A stretch of 46,821 nt of DNA, taken from the NCBI RefSeq assembly GCF_002902305.1, contig NZ_PPPX01000015.1, positions 1 through 46,821 of the forward strand, in the 5' to 3' direction. The DNA is from Staphylococcus argensis. Lineage in GTDB: Bacteria > Bacillota > Bacilli > Staphylococcales > Staphylococcaceae. The stretch's first letter is position 1, and every line of letters starts with the position of its first letter. The notes beneath the pieces were generated by a model. The model was not told the origin of the DNA. It ran no database searches and saw only the letters and a program-made list of their open reading frames with translations. Position numbers and translations under genes: made by a program. Below, one piece after another: positions 33,945 to 46,308 of the stretch.

Positions 33945-34204
33945 GATTAGATAAATATCTCAAAGTGTCTCGCCTAGTGAAACGCCGTACTTTGGCGAAA
34001 GAAATTAGTAGCCAAGGACGCATCACAGTGAATGGCAATGTAGCCAAAGCAGGCACAGATGTCAAAGAAGGTGACGAACTCGTCATTCGTTTCGGTCAGA
34101 AGATCGTGACGGTCAAAGTGACTGGATTAAGCGAGCATGCGAATAAAGCGAATGCGAAAGGTATGTACGAAGTTGTGAAAGAAGAGAAAGTAAGCGAGTC
34201 TTAA
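33941..34204 (+). CDS. rqcP: S4-domain RNA-binding protein RqcP (YabO)
   Basis: The 87-residue protein is a single S4 RNA-binding domain: MRLDKYLKVSRLVKRRTLAK followed by GRITVNGNVAKAGTDVKEGD. B. subtilis YabO (RqcP) works with RqcH in ribosome-associated quality control, adding alanine tails to stalled chains on the 50S subunit. Older names are Hsp15/HslR-like. It starts inside the mazG stop, and divIC follows after 14 bases. Confidence 0.93.
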   Translation: MRLDKYLKVSRLVKRRTLAKEISSQGRITVNGNVAKAGTDVKEGDELVIRFGQKIVTVKVTGLSEHANKANAKGMYEVVKEEKVSES

Positions 34205-34218
34205 GAGAGGGGCACGAC

Positions 34219-34620
34219 ATGAGTAAGAAAGTACAAGACATCGGCAATCAGTATACCTCATATGAGAATAAGAAGAAAAAGCGCATCCAAGCCAAGAAGC
34301 GCGTGGTCCGTCGCCGTATGACCTTTATCGGTGGCTTGTTACTACTCGTCATCATTGTCCTATCTATCATGGTTGTTGCGCAGAAGCATCAGAATGACCA
34401 TGATGCACACATTCGACAACAAAAAGAACAGAAGTATCAGAAACAACAAGATGAAGAACTAGCATTGAAAGAGAAACTGAACAATCTTAATAAGAAGAGT
34501 TACATTAAGAAAGTCGCACGTGACGACTATTATTTAAGTAATGATGGAGAAGTCATCTTCAAATTGCCTGATGATCAATCTAAGAAGGATGATTCTGGAT
34601 CGAAAGATGATAAGAAATAG
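34219..34620 (+). CDS. divIC: Cell division protein DivIC (FtsB-like)
   Basis: The 133-residue bitopic membrane protein has a lysine-rich cytoplasmic N-terminus (residues 1-37), one transmembrane helix (about 38-55, FIGGLLLLVIIVLSIMVV) and an extracellular coiled coil rich in Q, K and E. The septum formation initiator motif is in YIKKVARDDYYLSNDGEVIF. It partners FtsL and DivIB in the divisome. The tail is rich in lysine, aspartate and serine, as in other staphylococci. ATG follows AAGAGAGGGG. Confidence 0.95.
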   Translation: MSKKVQDIGNQYTSYENKKKKRIQAKKRVVRRRMTFIGGLLLLVIIVLSIMVVAQKHQNDHDAHIRQQKEQKYQKQQDEELALKEKLNNLNKKSYIKKVARDDYYLSNDGEVIFKLPDDQSKKDDSGSKDDKK

Positions 34621-34728
34621 TGACTGCTTGAGATCGTGTGGGCATTTTAACTCACGTGAGAAAGTGCGTATCATGCACTGCAATGCAATCATACAGGAGA
34701 AAAAATAATCTTTCGGTTCATTCTACCA

Positions 34729-34757
34729 TTGTTAAATTATCTAAACAGGCATATAAT
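34729..34757 (+). promoter_or_regulatory. Promoter of the S1-domain gene
   Basis: TTGTTA (34729-34734), a 17-base spacer and a perfect TATAAT (34752-34757) lie about 40 bases before the start codon. Confidence 0.7.
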
Positions 34758-34798
34758 AGTGATAACTTGAAATCATACCGGGAGGATTTATTTACAAT

Positions 34799-35197
34799 AT
34801 GTCAATCGAAGTAGGAAACAAGCTTAAAGGCAAAGTCACTGGAATTAAAAAATTTGGCGCATTCGTTGAATTGCCTGAAGGTAAGAGTGGCTTAGTGCAT
34901 ATTAGTGAAGTGGCGGACAATTACGTTGAGAACGTGGAAGACCATTTATCAGTAGGGGACGAAGTGGAAGTGAAAGTACTTTCTATTGCTGACGATGGTA
35001 AGATTAGTCTTTCAATCAAGAAAGCGAAAGATCGCCCACGTCGTCATAACCGCAGATCACATCATAGATCATCTCAAAATAAAGAAGCAGATTTTGAGAA
35101 GAAATTAAGCAATTTCTTAAAGGACAGTGAAGATAAATTAACGACAATCAAACGTCAAACAGAATCAAGACGTGGAGGTCGAGGTGCACGTCGTTAA
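34799..35197 (+). CDS. S1-domain RNA-binding protein (YabR/GSP13-like)
   Basis: The 132-residue protein begins with one S1 RNA-binding domain (residues about 4-75: VGNKLKGKVTGIKKFGAFVELPEGKSGLVHISEV ... VKVLSIADDGKISLSIK, given here in parts). A basic linker rich in arginine, histidine and serine follows, with an RGG-like end (RRGGRGARR). It resembles the general stress protein GSP13 and YabR. The target RNA or ribosome state is unknown. The gene has its own promoter and ribosome binding site GGGAGGA, and a terminator. Confidence 0.92.
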   Translation: MSIEVGNKLKGKVTGIKKFGAFVELPEGKSGLVHISEVADNYVENVEDHLSVGDEVEVKVLSIADDGKISLSIKKAKDRPRRHNRRSHHRSSQNKEADFEKKLSNFLKDSEDKLTTIKRQTESRRGGRGARR

Positions 35198-35313
35198 TTG
35201 CGATGTATCTTTCTAGAGCCGTACTTCACTCAATTGAATCATACCTGTGTTCTAATACGCTAACATACATCCGATATAGTTGATATATACGAACGTGTGA
35301 TGTTAGGTGAGAT

Positions 35314-35370
35314 AGAGGCTAGCTGAGCATTCGAGACAAAGGGAAGAGATGTTCAGACAGCCTCTTTTTT
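35314..35370 (+). terminator. Nested terminator after the S1-domain gene
   Basis: AGAGGCT/AGCCTCT (35314-35320/35359-35365) encloses CTGAGCAT/ATGTTCAG (one G-U pair) and is followed by six Ts. A separate hairpin CTAACA/TGTTAG spans 35270-35306. Confidence 0.82.
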
Positions 35371-35489
35371 ATGAATCTGATACATAAGTCGTGAAATAGT
35401 AAAGGATGGCGAGCGTCAATTCGCATTGGTGATTATTGAGGCTATTTGACAAGAGGTACGCTTATCATAATGAAAGGGGGTCAAGATCG

Positions 35490-36797
35490 TTGAAAGTGAA
35501 CGAAACGTTATGGGACGTTCAAGATCATATCGTCCTAGCGGTGTCGGGCGGCATCGACAGTATGTGTTTGTTGCATACGTTAGTGCATGAGTTATCTGAG
35601 ACTTATCAGCAGTTGAGTTGTTTGCATGTGAATCATGGATTGAGAGCGCAGTCAGAGGAAGAAGCTCAGCTATTACAAGACTATTGCGCGACGCATCAAA
35701 TTCCGTTGTACTGTACGCGTTTGGATTTGTCAGCAACGGTGGCAACAGGTCGCAGTATTGAAGCTCAAGCGAGGCAGGCGCGTTATGAGTGGTTTGATCT
35801 ACAGATGCGAGCGATTGCAGGTGATGTCTTACTCACAGCGCACCATCAAGATGACCAAATTGAAACCATTTTTTATCGCTTGTTCACTGGACGTTCTACG
35901 CGTAATAGTTTAGGTATGGCCGAAACGCAGCGTCGTCATAATTATCGACTCGTACGGCCTTTACTTGAAACGTCGAAAGCAACGATTCAGCAGTACCAAC
36001 AGCAACACCAAGTTTCATTTTACGAAGATGGAACAAATGCCTCCAATGCGTATGTACGCAATGATATTCGAAATCGCATTTTACCTGAGGTGGATAACAA
36101 CGTGCAACTAGACCCTGCACAACTGTTGCGGTTAAAAGGTTGGCACGACGCGCAACGCAGTCAAATTCAACAACAGGCACGGACCTTTATCCAACGACAA
36201 AGTGCAACAACACGGGGTCAAACATACTATGAAGTCAGCAGAGAGGCTTTCGGCGAGTTATCGTACAATGTTAAAGTAGAAGTATTGGATCAAATCTTCG
36301 CTTCCATCGGCGATCATCAACCGCTATCAGAGAAGATGTATCAAGCTTGGTTTGAACAAATTGAGGGGACGGTTGCTCAAGCTGAAGTCCACACTACAGA
36401 TAAATGGATAATTCGTATAGCTTATGATAAATTTATAATAATGGCTAATTCAAGCAGTGGTGAACCATCATCTCCACTAACGATTCGTGAAGCGGGTACG
36501 TATCACTTTGATCATTATGAAATTGTAGTACGACAAGAACTACCTCAAGACATATTGCCATTAAGAGTGAGAACGAAGAAAGATGGAGATCGTGTTGCTC
36601 TCAATCATCATACAGGGACGAAGAAGGTCAGCCGTATATTTATAGACCAGAAAGTCTTGACCTCTGAAAGACAGCGTATGCCGATTGTCGAAGCGGCGAA
36701 TGAAGAGATTATCGCTGTGGGCTCCCTTTATGTACGGAAGCCATTCCAGCAGCAATTAGCTATTCAAGATATAGGAGAGGTAGTATATGAAGAATGA
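35490..36797 (+). CDS. tilS: tRNA(Ile)-lysidine synthase
   Basis: The 435-residue enzyme converts C34 of the CAU-anticodon tRNA(Ile) to lysidine so that it reads AUA. The PP-loop ATPase motif SGGIDS is at about residues 21-26, followed by LHVNHGLR and TAHHQDDQIET. The C-terminal substrate-binding domain (RIAYDKFIIMA ... VRTKKDGDRV) is present. The start is TTG at 35490 (MKVNETLWDVQ), 9 bases after GAAAGGGGG. An upstream in-frame ATG at 35436 would add 18 residues that homologues lack. It overlaps hpt by 11 bases. Confidence 0.94.
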   Translation: MKVNETLWDVQDHIVLAVSGGIDSMCLLHTLVHELSETYQQLSCLHVNHGLRAQSEEEAQLLQDYCATHQIPLYCTRLDLSATVATGRSIEAQARQARYEWFDLQMRAIAGDVLLTAHHQDDQIETIFYRLFTGRSTRNSLGMAETQRRHNYRLVRPLLETSKATIQQYQQQHQVSFYEDGTNASNAYVRNDIRNRILPEVDNNVQLDPAQLLRLKGWHDAQRSQIQQQARTFIQRQSATTRGQTYYEVSREAFGELSYNVKVEVLDQIFASIGDHQPLSEKMYQAWFEQIEGTVAQAEVHTTDKWIIRIAYDKFIIMANSSSGEPSSPLTIREAGTYHFDHYEIVVRQELPQDILPLRVRTKKDGDRVALNHHTGTKKVSRIFIDQKVLTSERQRMPIVEAANEEIIAVGSLYVRKPFQQQLAIQDIGEVVYEE

Positions 36798-37326
36798 TTT
36801 ACAAGAAATCCTGCTCACAGAAGCAGAGATTCAAACTTTATGCCAAGAGTTAGGACGTGAGATCACAGAAGCATATCGAGGTAAAGACTTGGTATGTGTT
36901 GGTATCTTAAAGGGTTCAGTGATGTTTATGGCAGATTTAATTAAACATATTGATACGCATGTTACTATCGATTTCATGGACGTTTCTAGCTATCATGGCG
37001 GTACTGAATCGACTGGGGAAGTTCAAATTCTCAAAGATTTAGGCGCTTCTATCGAAGGTAAAGATATATTGATCATCGAAGATATTCTTGAAACAGGCAC
37101 AACGTTGAAGTCTATTACTGAATTATTGCAAGCGCGTCGTGTGAACTCTTTAGAGATTGTCACTTTATTAGACAAATCTAACCGACGTAAAGCAGATATC
37201 GAAGCGAAATATGTAGGTAAGAAGATACCGGATGACTTCGTGGTCGGCTATGGTCTCGATTATAACGAGAATTATCGTAACTTACCTTATATCGGTACAC
37301 TTAAAGAAGAAATTTATAATAAATAA
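36787..37326 (+). CDS. hpt: Hypoxanthine-guanine phosphoribosyltransferase
   Basis: The 179-residue purine salvage enzyme joins PRPP to hypoxanthine or guanine. The PRPP-binding motif reads IIEDILETGTTL; ILKGSVMFMADL forms the pyrophosphate loop, and DFVVGYGLDYNENYRNLPYIG the C-terminal substrate region. The start overlaps the end of tilS, with ribosome binding site TAGGAGAGG. In B. subtilis HprT and TilS together activate ftsH transcription, and the gene order tilS-hpt-ftsH is kept here. Confidence 0.97.
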   Translation: MKNDLQEILLTEAEIQTLCQELGREITEAYRGKDLVCVGILKGSVMFMADLIKHIDTHVTIDFMDVSSYHGGTESTGEVQILKDLGASIEGKDILIIEDILETGTTLKSITELLQARRVNSLEIVTLLDKSNRRKADIEAKYVGKKIPDDFVVGYGLDYNENYRNLPYIGTLKEEIYNK

Positions 37327-37371
37327 TGCAGTAAGATTTAATCATCTATTGTGATGATATATACTTACTAA

Positions 37372-37594
37372 TTAGGGCAGTATTTACATATTAATTGTGG
37401 TTCGCCCCTAACGTTGTCGTATGCCATGTCTGAGTGGGTTTCTGCCACTCAGCATGCTTATATATAACGTTGCTCATTTACTGAATCGTGTCTTTATACT
37501 TATTAGATGTATACGTAGATTTATATATTCAGAAATGCTCAGATCTTGTATAGAGATCGTTCATGCCTGAGTCTCTATCTGTGTTGTAGAGACT
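37372..37594 (+). promoter_or_regulatory. Multi-hairpin non-coding region before ftsH
   Basis: Within the 356-base hpt-ftsH gap there are at least four inverted repeats: TTAGGGC with GCCCCTAA (37372-37378/37404-37411, one bulge); CTGAGTGG/CCACTCAG (37430-37437/37445-37452), extended by CATG pairs and by self-complementary AACGTT copies at 37410-37415 and 37466-37471; GATCT/AGATC (37542-37546/37554-37558); and AGTCTCTA/TAGAGACT (37570-37577/37587-37594). None has a T-run. This suggests a structured leader or small RNA. A possible extended -10 (TATGTTAAAAT, near 37631-37641) lies just before ftsH. Confidence 0.45.
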
Positions 37595-37682
37595 GTGGCG
37601 AGAGTTTGTTTGCTAGCTTGCAAATGAATAATTATGTTAAAATTTTGGTTAGTTTTATTATAGAAGTAGGAGGAAATCGCAC

Positions 37683-39779
37683 ATGCAGAAAGCCTTTCGC
37701 AATTTGCTCGTCATTGTAATTGTCGGCGTCATTATCTTTGGCTTATTCTCATGGATTAACGGTAACGGCAACTCGCCGAAGCAGTTGACGTACAACCAGT
37801 TCGAGAAAAAGCTTAACGATGGTGATTTGAAATCACTCGAAATTAAACCAGAGCAAAATGTCTACATGGTAAGTGGTAAGACGAAGAATGATAAAGATTA
37901 TTCTTCAACAATTCTTTATAACAATGATAAAGAATTAGAAAAAATTACTGACAAAGCGAAAAGTCAAAAAGACTTGAAACTAACAGTTAAAGAGGAAGAA
38001 AAACAAGGTGTCTTCAGTCAAATCTTGACGTCACTCATTCCAGTAGTAGTCATCTTTATCCTCTTCTTATTCTTCATGAGCCAAGCCCAAGGTGGCGGTG
38101 GCGGCGGTCGTATGATGAACTTTGGTAAATCCAAAGCGAAGATGTACGACAGTCAGAAGAAACGTGTTCGCTTCTCTGACGTAGCTGGTGCTGATGAAGA
38201 GAAACAAGAATTAATTGAAATCGTTGACTTCTTGAAAGACAACAAACAATTTAAACAAATGGGTTCTCGTATCCCTAAAGGTGTTCTCTTAGTAGGACCT
38301 CCAGGTACAGGTAAGACATTACTTGCACGTGCTGTAGCTGGTGAGGCTGGCGCACCGTTCTTCTCTATTAGTGGTTCTGACTTCGTAGAGATGTTCGTAG
38401 GTGTCGGTGCGAGTCGTGTGCGTGACTTATTCGAGAATGCGAAGAAAAACGCACCTTGTATCATCTTTATCGATGAGATTGATGCAGTAGGTCGTCAACG
38501 TGGCGCTGGTGTTGGCGGCGGTCACGACGAACGTGAACAAACACTGAACCAACTTCTCGTTGAAATGGACGGTTTCGGTGAGAACGAAGGTATCATCATG
38601 ATTGCCGCTACAAACAGACCTGATATCCTTGACCCAGCCTTATTACGTCCAGGTCGTTTCGACAGACAAATTCAAGTGGGTCGTCCTGATGTTAAAGGCC
38701 GTGAAGCAATTCTGCATGTTCACGCGAAGAATAAACCACTTGATGAAACAGTGGATCTTAAAGCGATCTCTCAACGTACACCAGGTTTCTCTGGTGCAGA
38801 CTTAGAGAACTTACTTAACGAAGCATCACTCATTGCTGTACGTGAAGGTAAGAAGAAGATCGATATGCGAGACATTGAAGAAGCAACTGACCGTGTTATC
38901 GCTGGTCCAGCTAAGAAATCACGTGTTATTTCTGAGAAAGAGCGCAATATCGTAGCGCACCACGAGGCAGGACATACTGTCATCGGTATGGTGCTTGACG
39001 AAGCAGAAGTCGTACACAAAGTTACGATTGTGCCACGTGGTCAAGCTGGCGGTTATGCTATGATGTTACCTAAACAAGATCGCTTCTTGATGACGGAACC
39101 TGAACTGCTCGATAAGATTTGTGGCTTGCTCGGTGGACGTGTATCTGAAGATATTAACTTTGGTGAAGTATCTACAGGTGCTTCCAACGACTTTGAACGT
39201 GCTACAAATATCGCGCGTAAAATGGTTACCGAATATGGTATGAGTAAGAAACTCGGACCACTTCAATTCTCAAGCAGCAACAGTGGTCAAGTCTTCTTAG
39301 GTAAAGATATGCAAGACGATCCTGAATACTCAGGTCAAATTGCTTATGAAATTGATAAAGAAGTACAACGTATCATCAAAGAACAATATGAACGTTGTAA
39401 ACAAATCTTGCTTGAGCATGAGTCTCAATTGAAACTCATTGCTAAGTCATTATTAACAGAAGAAACATTAGTAGCAGAACAAATTCAATCACTCTTCTAC
39501 GATGGCGTATTACCAGAAGTCGATTATGATTCTGCTAAAGTAGTGAGCGAAGAAGATCCGGACTTCAAAGAAGGTAAGTACGGTAAATCTTACGAAGATA
39601 TTCGCCGCGAACAACATGAACTCAGCAACACATCAGATAACGAAAGTTCTGATAGAGATCGTCGCGAATCTGAAGGGTCAGAAGATGAAGGTGAGTCAAC
39701 AGGTCACGAACAAGCACCTAATATTGACAAACCAAGCAACCCAAGCGATCCTAACGATCCTAGCAATAGAAACGAATAA
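37683..39779 (+). CDS. ftsH: ATP-dependent zinc metalloprotease FtsH
   Basis: The 698-residue membrane-anchored AAA+ protease degrades misfolded membrane proteins and regulators. Two transmembrane helices (about residues 7-25 and 113-131) frame an extracellular domain. The Walker A GPPGTGKT is near residues 204-211, followed by [11 protein letters not shown] and the SRH region. The zinc site HEAGH is at 427-431. The C-terminal 60 residues are an acidic, serine- and asparagine-rich low-complexity tail ending in repeats of NPSDP-type motifs. The ATG follows GTAGGAGGAAA. A strong terminator ends the unit. Confidence 0.97.
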   Translation: MQKAFRNLLVIVIVGVIIFGLFSWINGNGNSPKQLTYNQFEKKLNDGDLKSLEIKPEQNVYMVSGKTKNDKDYSSTILYNNDKELEKITDKAKSQKDLKLTVKEEEKQGVFSQILTSLIPVVVIFILFLFFMSQAQGGGGGGRMMNFGKSKAKMYDSQKKRVRFSDVAGADEEKQELIEIVDFLKDNKQFKQMGSRIPKGVLLVGPPGTGKTLLARAVAGEAGAPFFSISGSDFVEMFVGVGASRVRDLFENAKKNAPCIIFIDEIDAVGRQRGAGVGGGHDEREQTLNQLLVEMDGFGENEGIIMIAATNRPDILDPALLRPGRFDRQIQVGRPDVKGREAILHVHAKNKPLDETVDLKAISQRTPGFSGADLENLLNEASLIAVREGKKKIDMRDIEEATDRVIAGPAKKSRVISEKERNIVAHHEAGHTVIGMVLDEAEVVHKVTIVPRGQAGGYAMMLPKQDRFLMTEPELLDKICGLLGGRVSEDINFGEVSTGASNDFERATNIARKMVTEYGMSKKLGPLQFSSSNSGQVFLGKDMQDDPEYSGQIAYEIDKEVQRIIKEQYERCKQILLEHESQLKLIAKSLLTEETLVAEQIQSLFYDGVLPEVDYDSAKVVSEEDPDFKEGKYGKSYEDIRREQHELSNTSDNESSDRDRRESEGSEDEGESTGHEQAPNIDKPSNPSDPNDPSNRNE

Positions 39780-39799
39780 AGCAATCCGCTTGAAAAAGT

Positions 39800-39841
39800 C
39801 TCTTTCCACTATCAGTATTTGGTAGTGGAAAGAGTTTTTTT
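39800..39841 (+). terminator. Strong terminator of ftsH
   Basis: A perfect 12-bp stem CTCTTTCCACTA/TAGTGGAAAGAG around an 11-base loop is followed by seven Ts. Confidence 0.93.
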
Positions 39842-39992
39842 AACTTGAATATAAAGAATAAACGTTGTAAAGTTTATGACAACTTAAAATAAGTGTTAAT
39901 AGATAATGATGAAAGAACATGATGAGTGATACGAACTCAAGTGGTCTTATTCAGTTAACCTAATCAAGAAATAGATAAAGGAGAAAGTAATT

Positions 39993-40868
39993 ATGACACA
40001 AGATTATATCGTTAAAGCTCTTGCTTATGATGGACAAATTCGTGCCTACAGTGCGCTTACCACTGAAACAGTTCAAGAAGCTCAAACGAGACATTACACA
40101 TGGCCTACTGCTTCAGCGGCGCTCGGACGTACGATGACAGCAACTTTAATGATGGGGGCTATGTTGAAAGGTGACCAGAAACTGACCGTCACTGTAGATG
40201 GCCAAGGCCCCATTGGTAAGATTACTGCTGATGCAGATGCGAAAGGGAATGTACGCGGCTACGTGAGCCAACCCCAAACGCACTTCCCGCTTAATGATGT
40301 AGGTAAATTAGATGTGAGACGTGCAGTCGGTGTAGATGGTGCACTTTCTGTAGTTAAAGACGTGGGTATGAAAGACTATTTCACTGGTTCAAGTCCTATC
40401 GTTTCCGGTGAGTTAGGCGACGACTTTACGTACTACTTTGCTAAAAGTGAACAAGTGCCTTCCTCAGTAGGTTTAGGTGTACTCGTCAATCCAGACAACT
40501 CTATCAAAGCAGCTGGTGGTTTCATCATCCAAGTGATGCCAGGTGCCGATGATAAAGTCATCAGTCAACTTGAAGATGCCATTACAAACATGACACCCAT
40601 ATCTAAACTTATCGAGCAAGGATTGACACCTGAAGAAATTCTTGAAGAAGTACTTGGTAAAGATAATCTTCAAATATTAGAAACAATGCCCGCACAATTC
40701 GAATGTAACTGTGGACATGACAAATTCCTAAATGCCATCCGTAGTTTAGGAGAAGCAGAAATTGAAAGTATGATTAAAGAAGATCACGGTGCAGAAGCGC
40801 AATGTCATTTCTGTCGTAATAAATATCACTACAGCGAAGAAGAACTCCGCGACTTACTCCCAAATTAG
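39993..40868 (+). CDS. hslO: Redox-regulated chaperone Hsp33
   Basis: The 291-residue chaperone is activated by oxidation. The four zinc-binding cysteines lie at 238, 240 (CNC) and 271, 274 (CHFC) in the C-terminal redox switch; the zinc is lost and disulfides form under oxidative heat stress. The N-terminal domain opens with [19 protein letters not shown], as usual. It starts with ATG 39993 behind AAAGGAG. cysK follows with its own promoter, so the thiol-related neighbourhood is conserved but not clearly co-transcribed. Confidence 0.96.
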   Translation: MTQDYIVKALAYDGQIRAYSALTTETVQEAQTRHYTWPTASAALGRTMTATLMMGAMLKGDQKLTVTVDGQGPIGKITADADAKGNVRGYVSQPQTHFPLNDVGKLDVRRAVGVDGALSVVKDVGMKDYFTGSSPIVSGELGDDFTYYFAKSEQVPSSVGLGVLVNPDNSIKAAGGFIIQVMPGADDKVISQLEDAITNMTPISKLIEQGLTPEEILEEVLGKDNLQILETMPAQFECNCGHDKFLNAIRSLGEAEIESMIKEDHGAEAQCHFCRNKYHYSEEELRDLLPN

Positions 40869-40887
40869 GGGAGTGAGTGCATTACAG

Positions 40888-40915
40888 TTGTTTTTACTGA
40901 AAAATCTGATAGAAT
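40888..40915 (+). promoter_or_regulatory. Promoter of cysK
   Basis: TTGTTT (40888-40893), a 16-base spacer and TAGAAT (40910-40915) lie about 60 bases before the cysK start. A CymR-type site could overlap it, but I cannot assign one. Confidence 0.5.
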
Positions 40916-40977
40916 TAAAGTATATCCGAGGAGACAAGTAAGTTTTAAAAAACTGTACTATAAAGGAGCTAATAACT

Positions 40978-41910
40978 ATGGCAAAGAAACCAGTAAACAA
41001 TGTTGTTGAAGTCATTGGAGATACACCTGTAGTCAAATTGAACCATGTCGTTGGTGAAGACGCTGCAGATGTATATGTTAAATTAGAATATCAAAACCCA
41101 GGCGGCTCAGTGAAAGATCGTATCGCTTTAGCAATGATCGAACAAGCTGAAAAAGATGGTAAGATTAAACCAGGCGACACAATCGTAGAGCCTACAAGTG
41201 GTAACACAGGTATCGGTCTTGCATTCGTATGTGCAGCGAAAGGTTACAAAGCAGTATTTACAATGCCAGAAACAATGAGTCAAGAACGCCGTAACTTATT
41301 AAAAGCATACGGTGCTGAACTTGTATTAACACCTGGATCTGAAGCGATGAAAGGTGCAATCAAGAAAGCGAAAGAATTGAAAGAAGAATATGGTTACTAC
41401 GAACCACAACAATTCGAGAACCCAGCTAACCCTAAAATCCACGAATTAACTACAGGTCCAGAACTTGTTGAACAATTCGAAGGTAAGACAATTGATGCAT
41501 TCTTAGCTGGTGTAGGTACTGGTGGTACGTTAACTGGTGCAGGTAAAGTCTTAAAAGAGAAATATCCTGACATCCAACTCGTAGCTATCGAACCAGAAGC
41601 TTCACCTGTCTTAAGTGGTGGCGAACCAGGTCCACACAAATTACAAGGATTAGGTGCAGGTTTCGTTCCAGATACGTTAGACACAAACATTTATCAAGAA
41701 GTTATTAAAGTCGGTAACGAAACAGCTATGGAAATGTCTCGTAAAGTTGCGAAAGAAGAAGGTATCTTAGGCGGTATTTCTTCTGGTGCAGCAATTTACG
41801 CGGCAATTGAAAAAGCAAAAGAATTAGGTAAAGGCAAGACAGTTGTTACTGTATTACCAAGTAACGGTGAACGTTACCTTTCTACACCTTTATATTCATT
41901 CGACGACTAA
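40978..41910 (+). CDS. cysK: Cysteine synthase A (O-acetylserine sulfhydrylase)
   Basis: The 310-residue PLP enzyme makes cysteine from O-acetylserine and sulfide. The cofactor lysine is Lys46 in [11 protein letters not shown]. The asparagine loop [13 protein letters not shown], the glycine-rich phosphate loop [12 protein letters not shown] and ISSGAA are all intact. The protein's codon use is of the highly expressed kind (many GGT, GAA, TTA codons). ATG 40978 follows AAAGGAG. A strong terminator closes the gene. Confidence 0.97.
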   Translation: MAKKPVNNVVEVIGDTPVVKLNHVVGEDAADVYVKLEYQNPGGSVKDRIALAMIEQAEKDGKIKPGDTIVEPTSGNTGIGLAFVCAAKGYKAVFTMPETMSQERRNLLKAYGAELVLTPGSEAMKGAIKKAKELKEEYGYYEPQQFENPANPKIHELTTGPELVEQFEGKTIDAFLAGVGTGGTLTGAGKVLKEKYPDIQLVAIEPEASPVLSGGEPGPHKLQGLGAGFVPDTLDTNIYQEVIKVGNETAMEMSRKVAKEEGILGGISSGAAIYAAIEKAKELGKGKTVVTVLPSNGERYLSTPLYSFDD

Positions 41911-41924
41911 TTGTTATCTTATTC

Positions 41925-41963
41925 AAGCGCTTGAAGTGGGGCTCCCATTTCAAGTGCTTTTTT
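41925..41963 (+). terminator. Strong terminator of cysK
   Basis: AAGCGCTTGAAGTGGG pairs with CCCATTTCAAGTGCTT (16 pairs, with G-U) around GCT and is followed by Ts. The next gap up to folP (about 230 bases) contains the word AATGAGGCG twice (near 42064 and 42128) and no gene. Confidence 0.9.
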
Positions 41964-42177
41964 AGATTATAATAGCGATCGGTGAGTAGAGATGTAGAGG
42001 TTGAGTTACCTTGATTGTATGCACTTCGATGGGGCGAAACGTTGTGATGATTTGAGTGACAGAATGAGGCGATTGAATCGCTAGTCTCAGGGACTCATTT
42101 TAACTTTACATATTTAACTACTGAAAAATGAGGCGTTTCAAGTTATCATGATAAAGTAGACTATTTTACCATACTAA

Positions 42178-43343
<1,166 letters not shown>

Positions 43344-43351
<8 letters not shown>

Positions 43352-43823
43352 AGCGTATTTGAGTCTAGGTAGCAATATGGGTGATCGCGCGTATCATTTA
43401 CGTGAAGCGCTTCGCTTATTAAATCAAGTGGAAGGTATTGAAGTGCGTGATGTTTCGCCTATCTACGACACTGCACCTATAGGATATACTGACCAAAATG
43501 CGTTCTTGAATCTTTGTGCGAGCGTTGAAACGACGTTAAGTGCACACGATTTACTATATCATTGTCTTGATGTAGAACAACAACTTCATCGCGTGCGTAA
43601 GATTCATTGGGGACCAAGAACTTGCGATATCGATATCATCTTATATGGTGAGGAGCAAATTCAGGACGATGAACTCACAGTCCCTCATCCTCGTATGGAG
43701 GAACGTGCCTTTGTGTTAGTGCCACTTCAAGACATCGCACCTGATGCCATCGAACCGAAGACACAACGTCGCGTTGGTGACATTCCTGTTCCCGATGACC
43801 GCGTGCAACGTACTGATTCGTAG
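43344..43823 (+). CDS. folK: 6-hydroxymethyl-dihydropterin pyrophosphokinase
   Basis: The 159-residue kinase moves pyrophosphate from ATP to the pterin made by FolB, giving the substrate of FolP. The signature is clear: [23 protein letters not shown], and [18 protein letters not shown] with the metal-binding DID. The C-terminus [21 protein letters not shown] is typical. The start overlaps folB. The gene ends the three-step folate operon, in the same order as in S. aureus. Confidence 0.96.
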
Positions 43824-45571
<1,748 letters not shown>

Positions 45572-45584
45572 TATATTTGAGGAG

Positions 45585-45619
45585 GAGCAGTCTGACTGAG
45601 GTCGGGCTGTTCTTTTTTT
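45585..45619 (+). terminator. Terminator of lysS
   Basis: GAGCAGTCTGAC pairs with GTCGGGCTGTTC (with G-U) around TGAG and is followed by seven Ts. Confidence 0.92.
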
Positions 45620-45622
45620 GAA

Positions 45623-45837
45623 ATGGTCACAAATAGTTCTATTGTAAGTAACGATGATTTAACAAAAACACTTAAAAGAGCCGTTTACGGTTATAACAAC
45701 TGGAATAATATGCGGAATCGTTTAATAATTATCAACAAATTTTTCGCTTCTAAACCTAAGAAAGAGCTGAAGAGGAATAATATCGTTTAAGCTCAAATAT
45801 AGGCTTACCAGTTCAATTTGAAATAAAGGGGCTTTTT
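45623..45837 (+). pseudogene. C-terminal remnant of an ISL3-like transposase with IS end
   Basis: ATG 45623 opens a 55-codon frame ending at 45790. From about residue 13 it reads LTKTLKRAVYGYNNWNNMRN and then RLIIINKFF. This matches the C-terminal pattern of ISL3 family transposases (K-I-K-x-x-KR-x-x-YGY-R-x-x-x-x-FRNRI). Behind the stop, ACCAGTTCAATTTGAAATAA and AAGGGGCT resemble the right end of ISL3 elements, which, as I recall, read close to ACCA-ACA-ATTTGACAAAGAGCC. The left part is gone, and the start is fused to the lysS terminator. It is a dead fragment. The family call rests on pattern memory. Confidence 0.6.
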
Positions 45838-45841
45838 TTAT

Positions 45842-46308
45842 GTTTGAATAGAGGGATGAGTCTGGGAAGCGGGAGATTTGCGCGCAGTGGAGGAGGGAGG
45901 GTGGATCAAGGGGTGAGCGCATGCTGTTATTTAGAAAAATGAATCTTTAAAGTTGTCGGTAGTCGTTGTAAAGGAGAGTTGGATTATTAAGAGAAGTAGG
46001 AGTATTGAAGAAATAAAAAGATGAGCTCGAAAAGATATTTCTGTAAGTAAGATAGAAGCGAATAGGCGTAGAGTAGTAATCAGATAACAAGATAGAGTTT
46101 TTGAAAAGAATATATATGTAGATAACAAATAGATAAGTCTTCCGCGAAAATTGATAAGTCGATAGGATAGAGAGAACTGAGAAAGAAAATATTAAATTAG
46201 TGTAAAAGAATCACTAGTCAATGGGTGGTCATGTGTGCTAGACTATATAAGGTCTTGAAGAAGAAACGAGCGAAATTAAATCTCTCATAAAAAAGTTCAA
46301 GCAAACTG
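45842..46308. other. Non-coding AT-rich interval before the 5S-tRNA cluster
   Basis: I see no gene here. The stretch 45850-45920 is G- and purine-rich (AGTCTGGGAAGCGGGAG, GGAGGAGGGAGGG) and contrasts with the AT-rich rest. The + strand is strongly purine-biased up to about 46190. It is probably a worn-down insertion or rRNA-flank sequence. Confidence 0.5.

Noticed and set aside
35436..35489. An 18-residue N-terminal extension of TilS
   Set aside because: Homologues start just before the WxVxDHIV region; the TTG at 35490 has a strong ribosome binding site at the right distance.
39600..39779. Frameshift or repeat expansion at the FtsH C-terminus
   Set aside because: The acidic and asparagine/serine-rich tail with NPSDP-like words is a normal low-complexity end of staphylococcal FtsH; the frame is intact.
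45931..46128. A 65-codon minus-strand reading frame behind lysS
   Set aside because: There is no convincing ribosome binding site, and the serine/leucine/phenylalanine-rich product is what purine-biased AT-rich DNA gives when read on the other strand.
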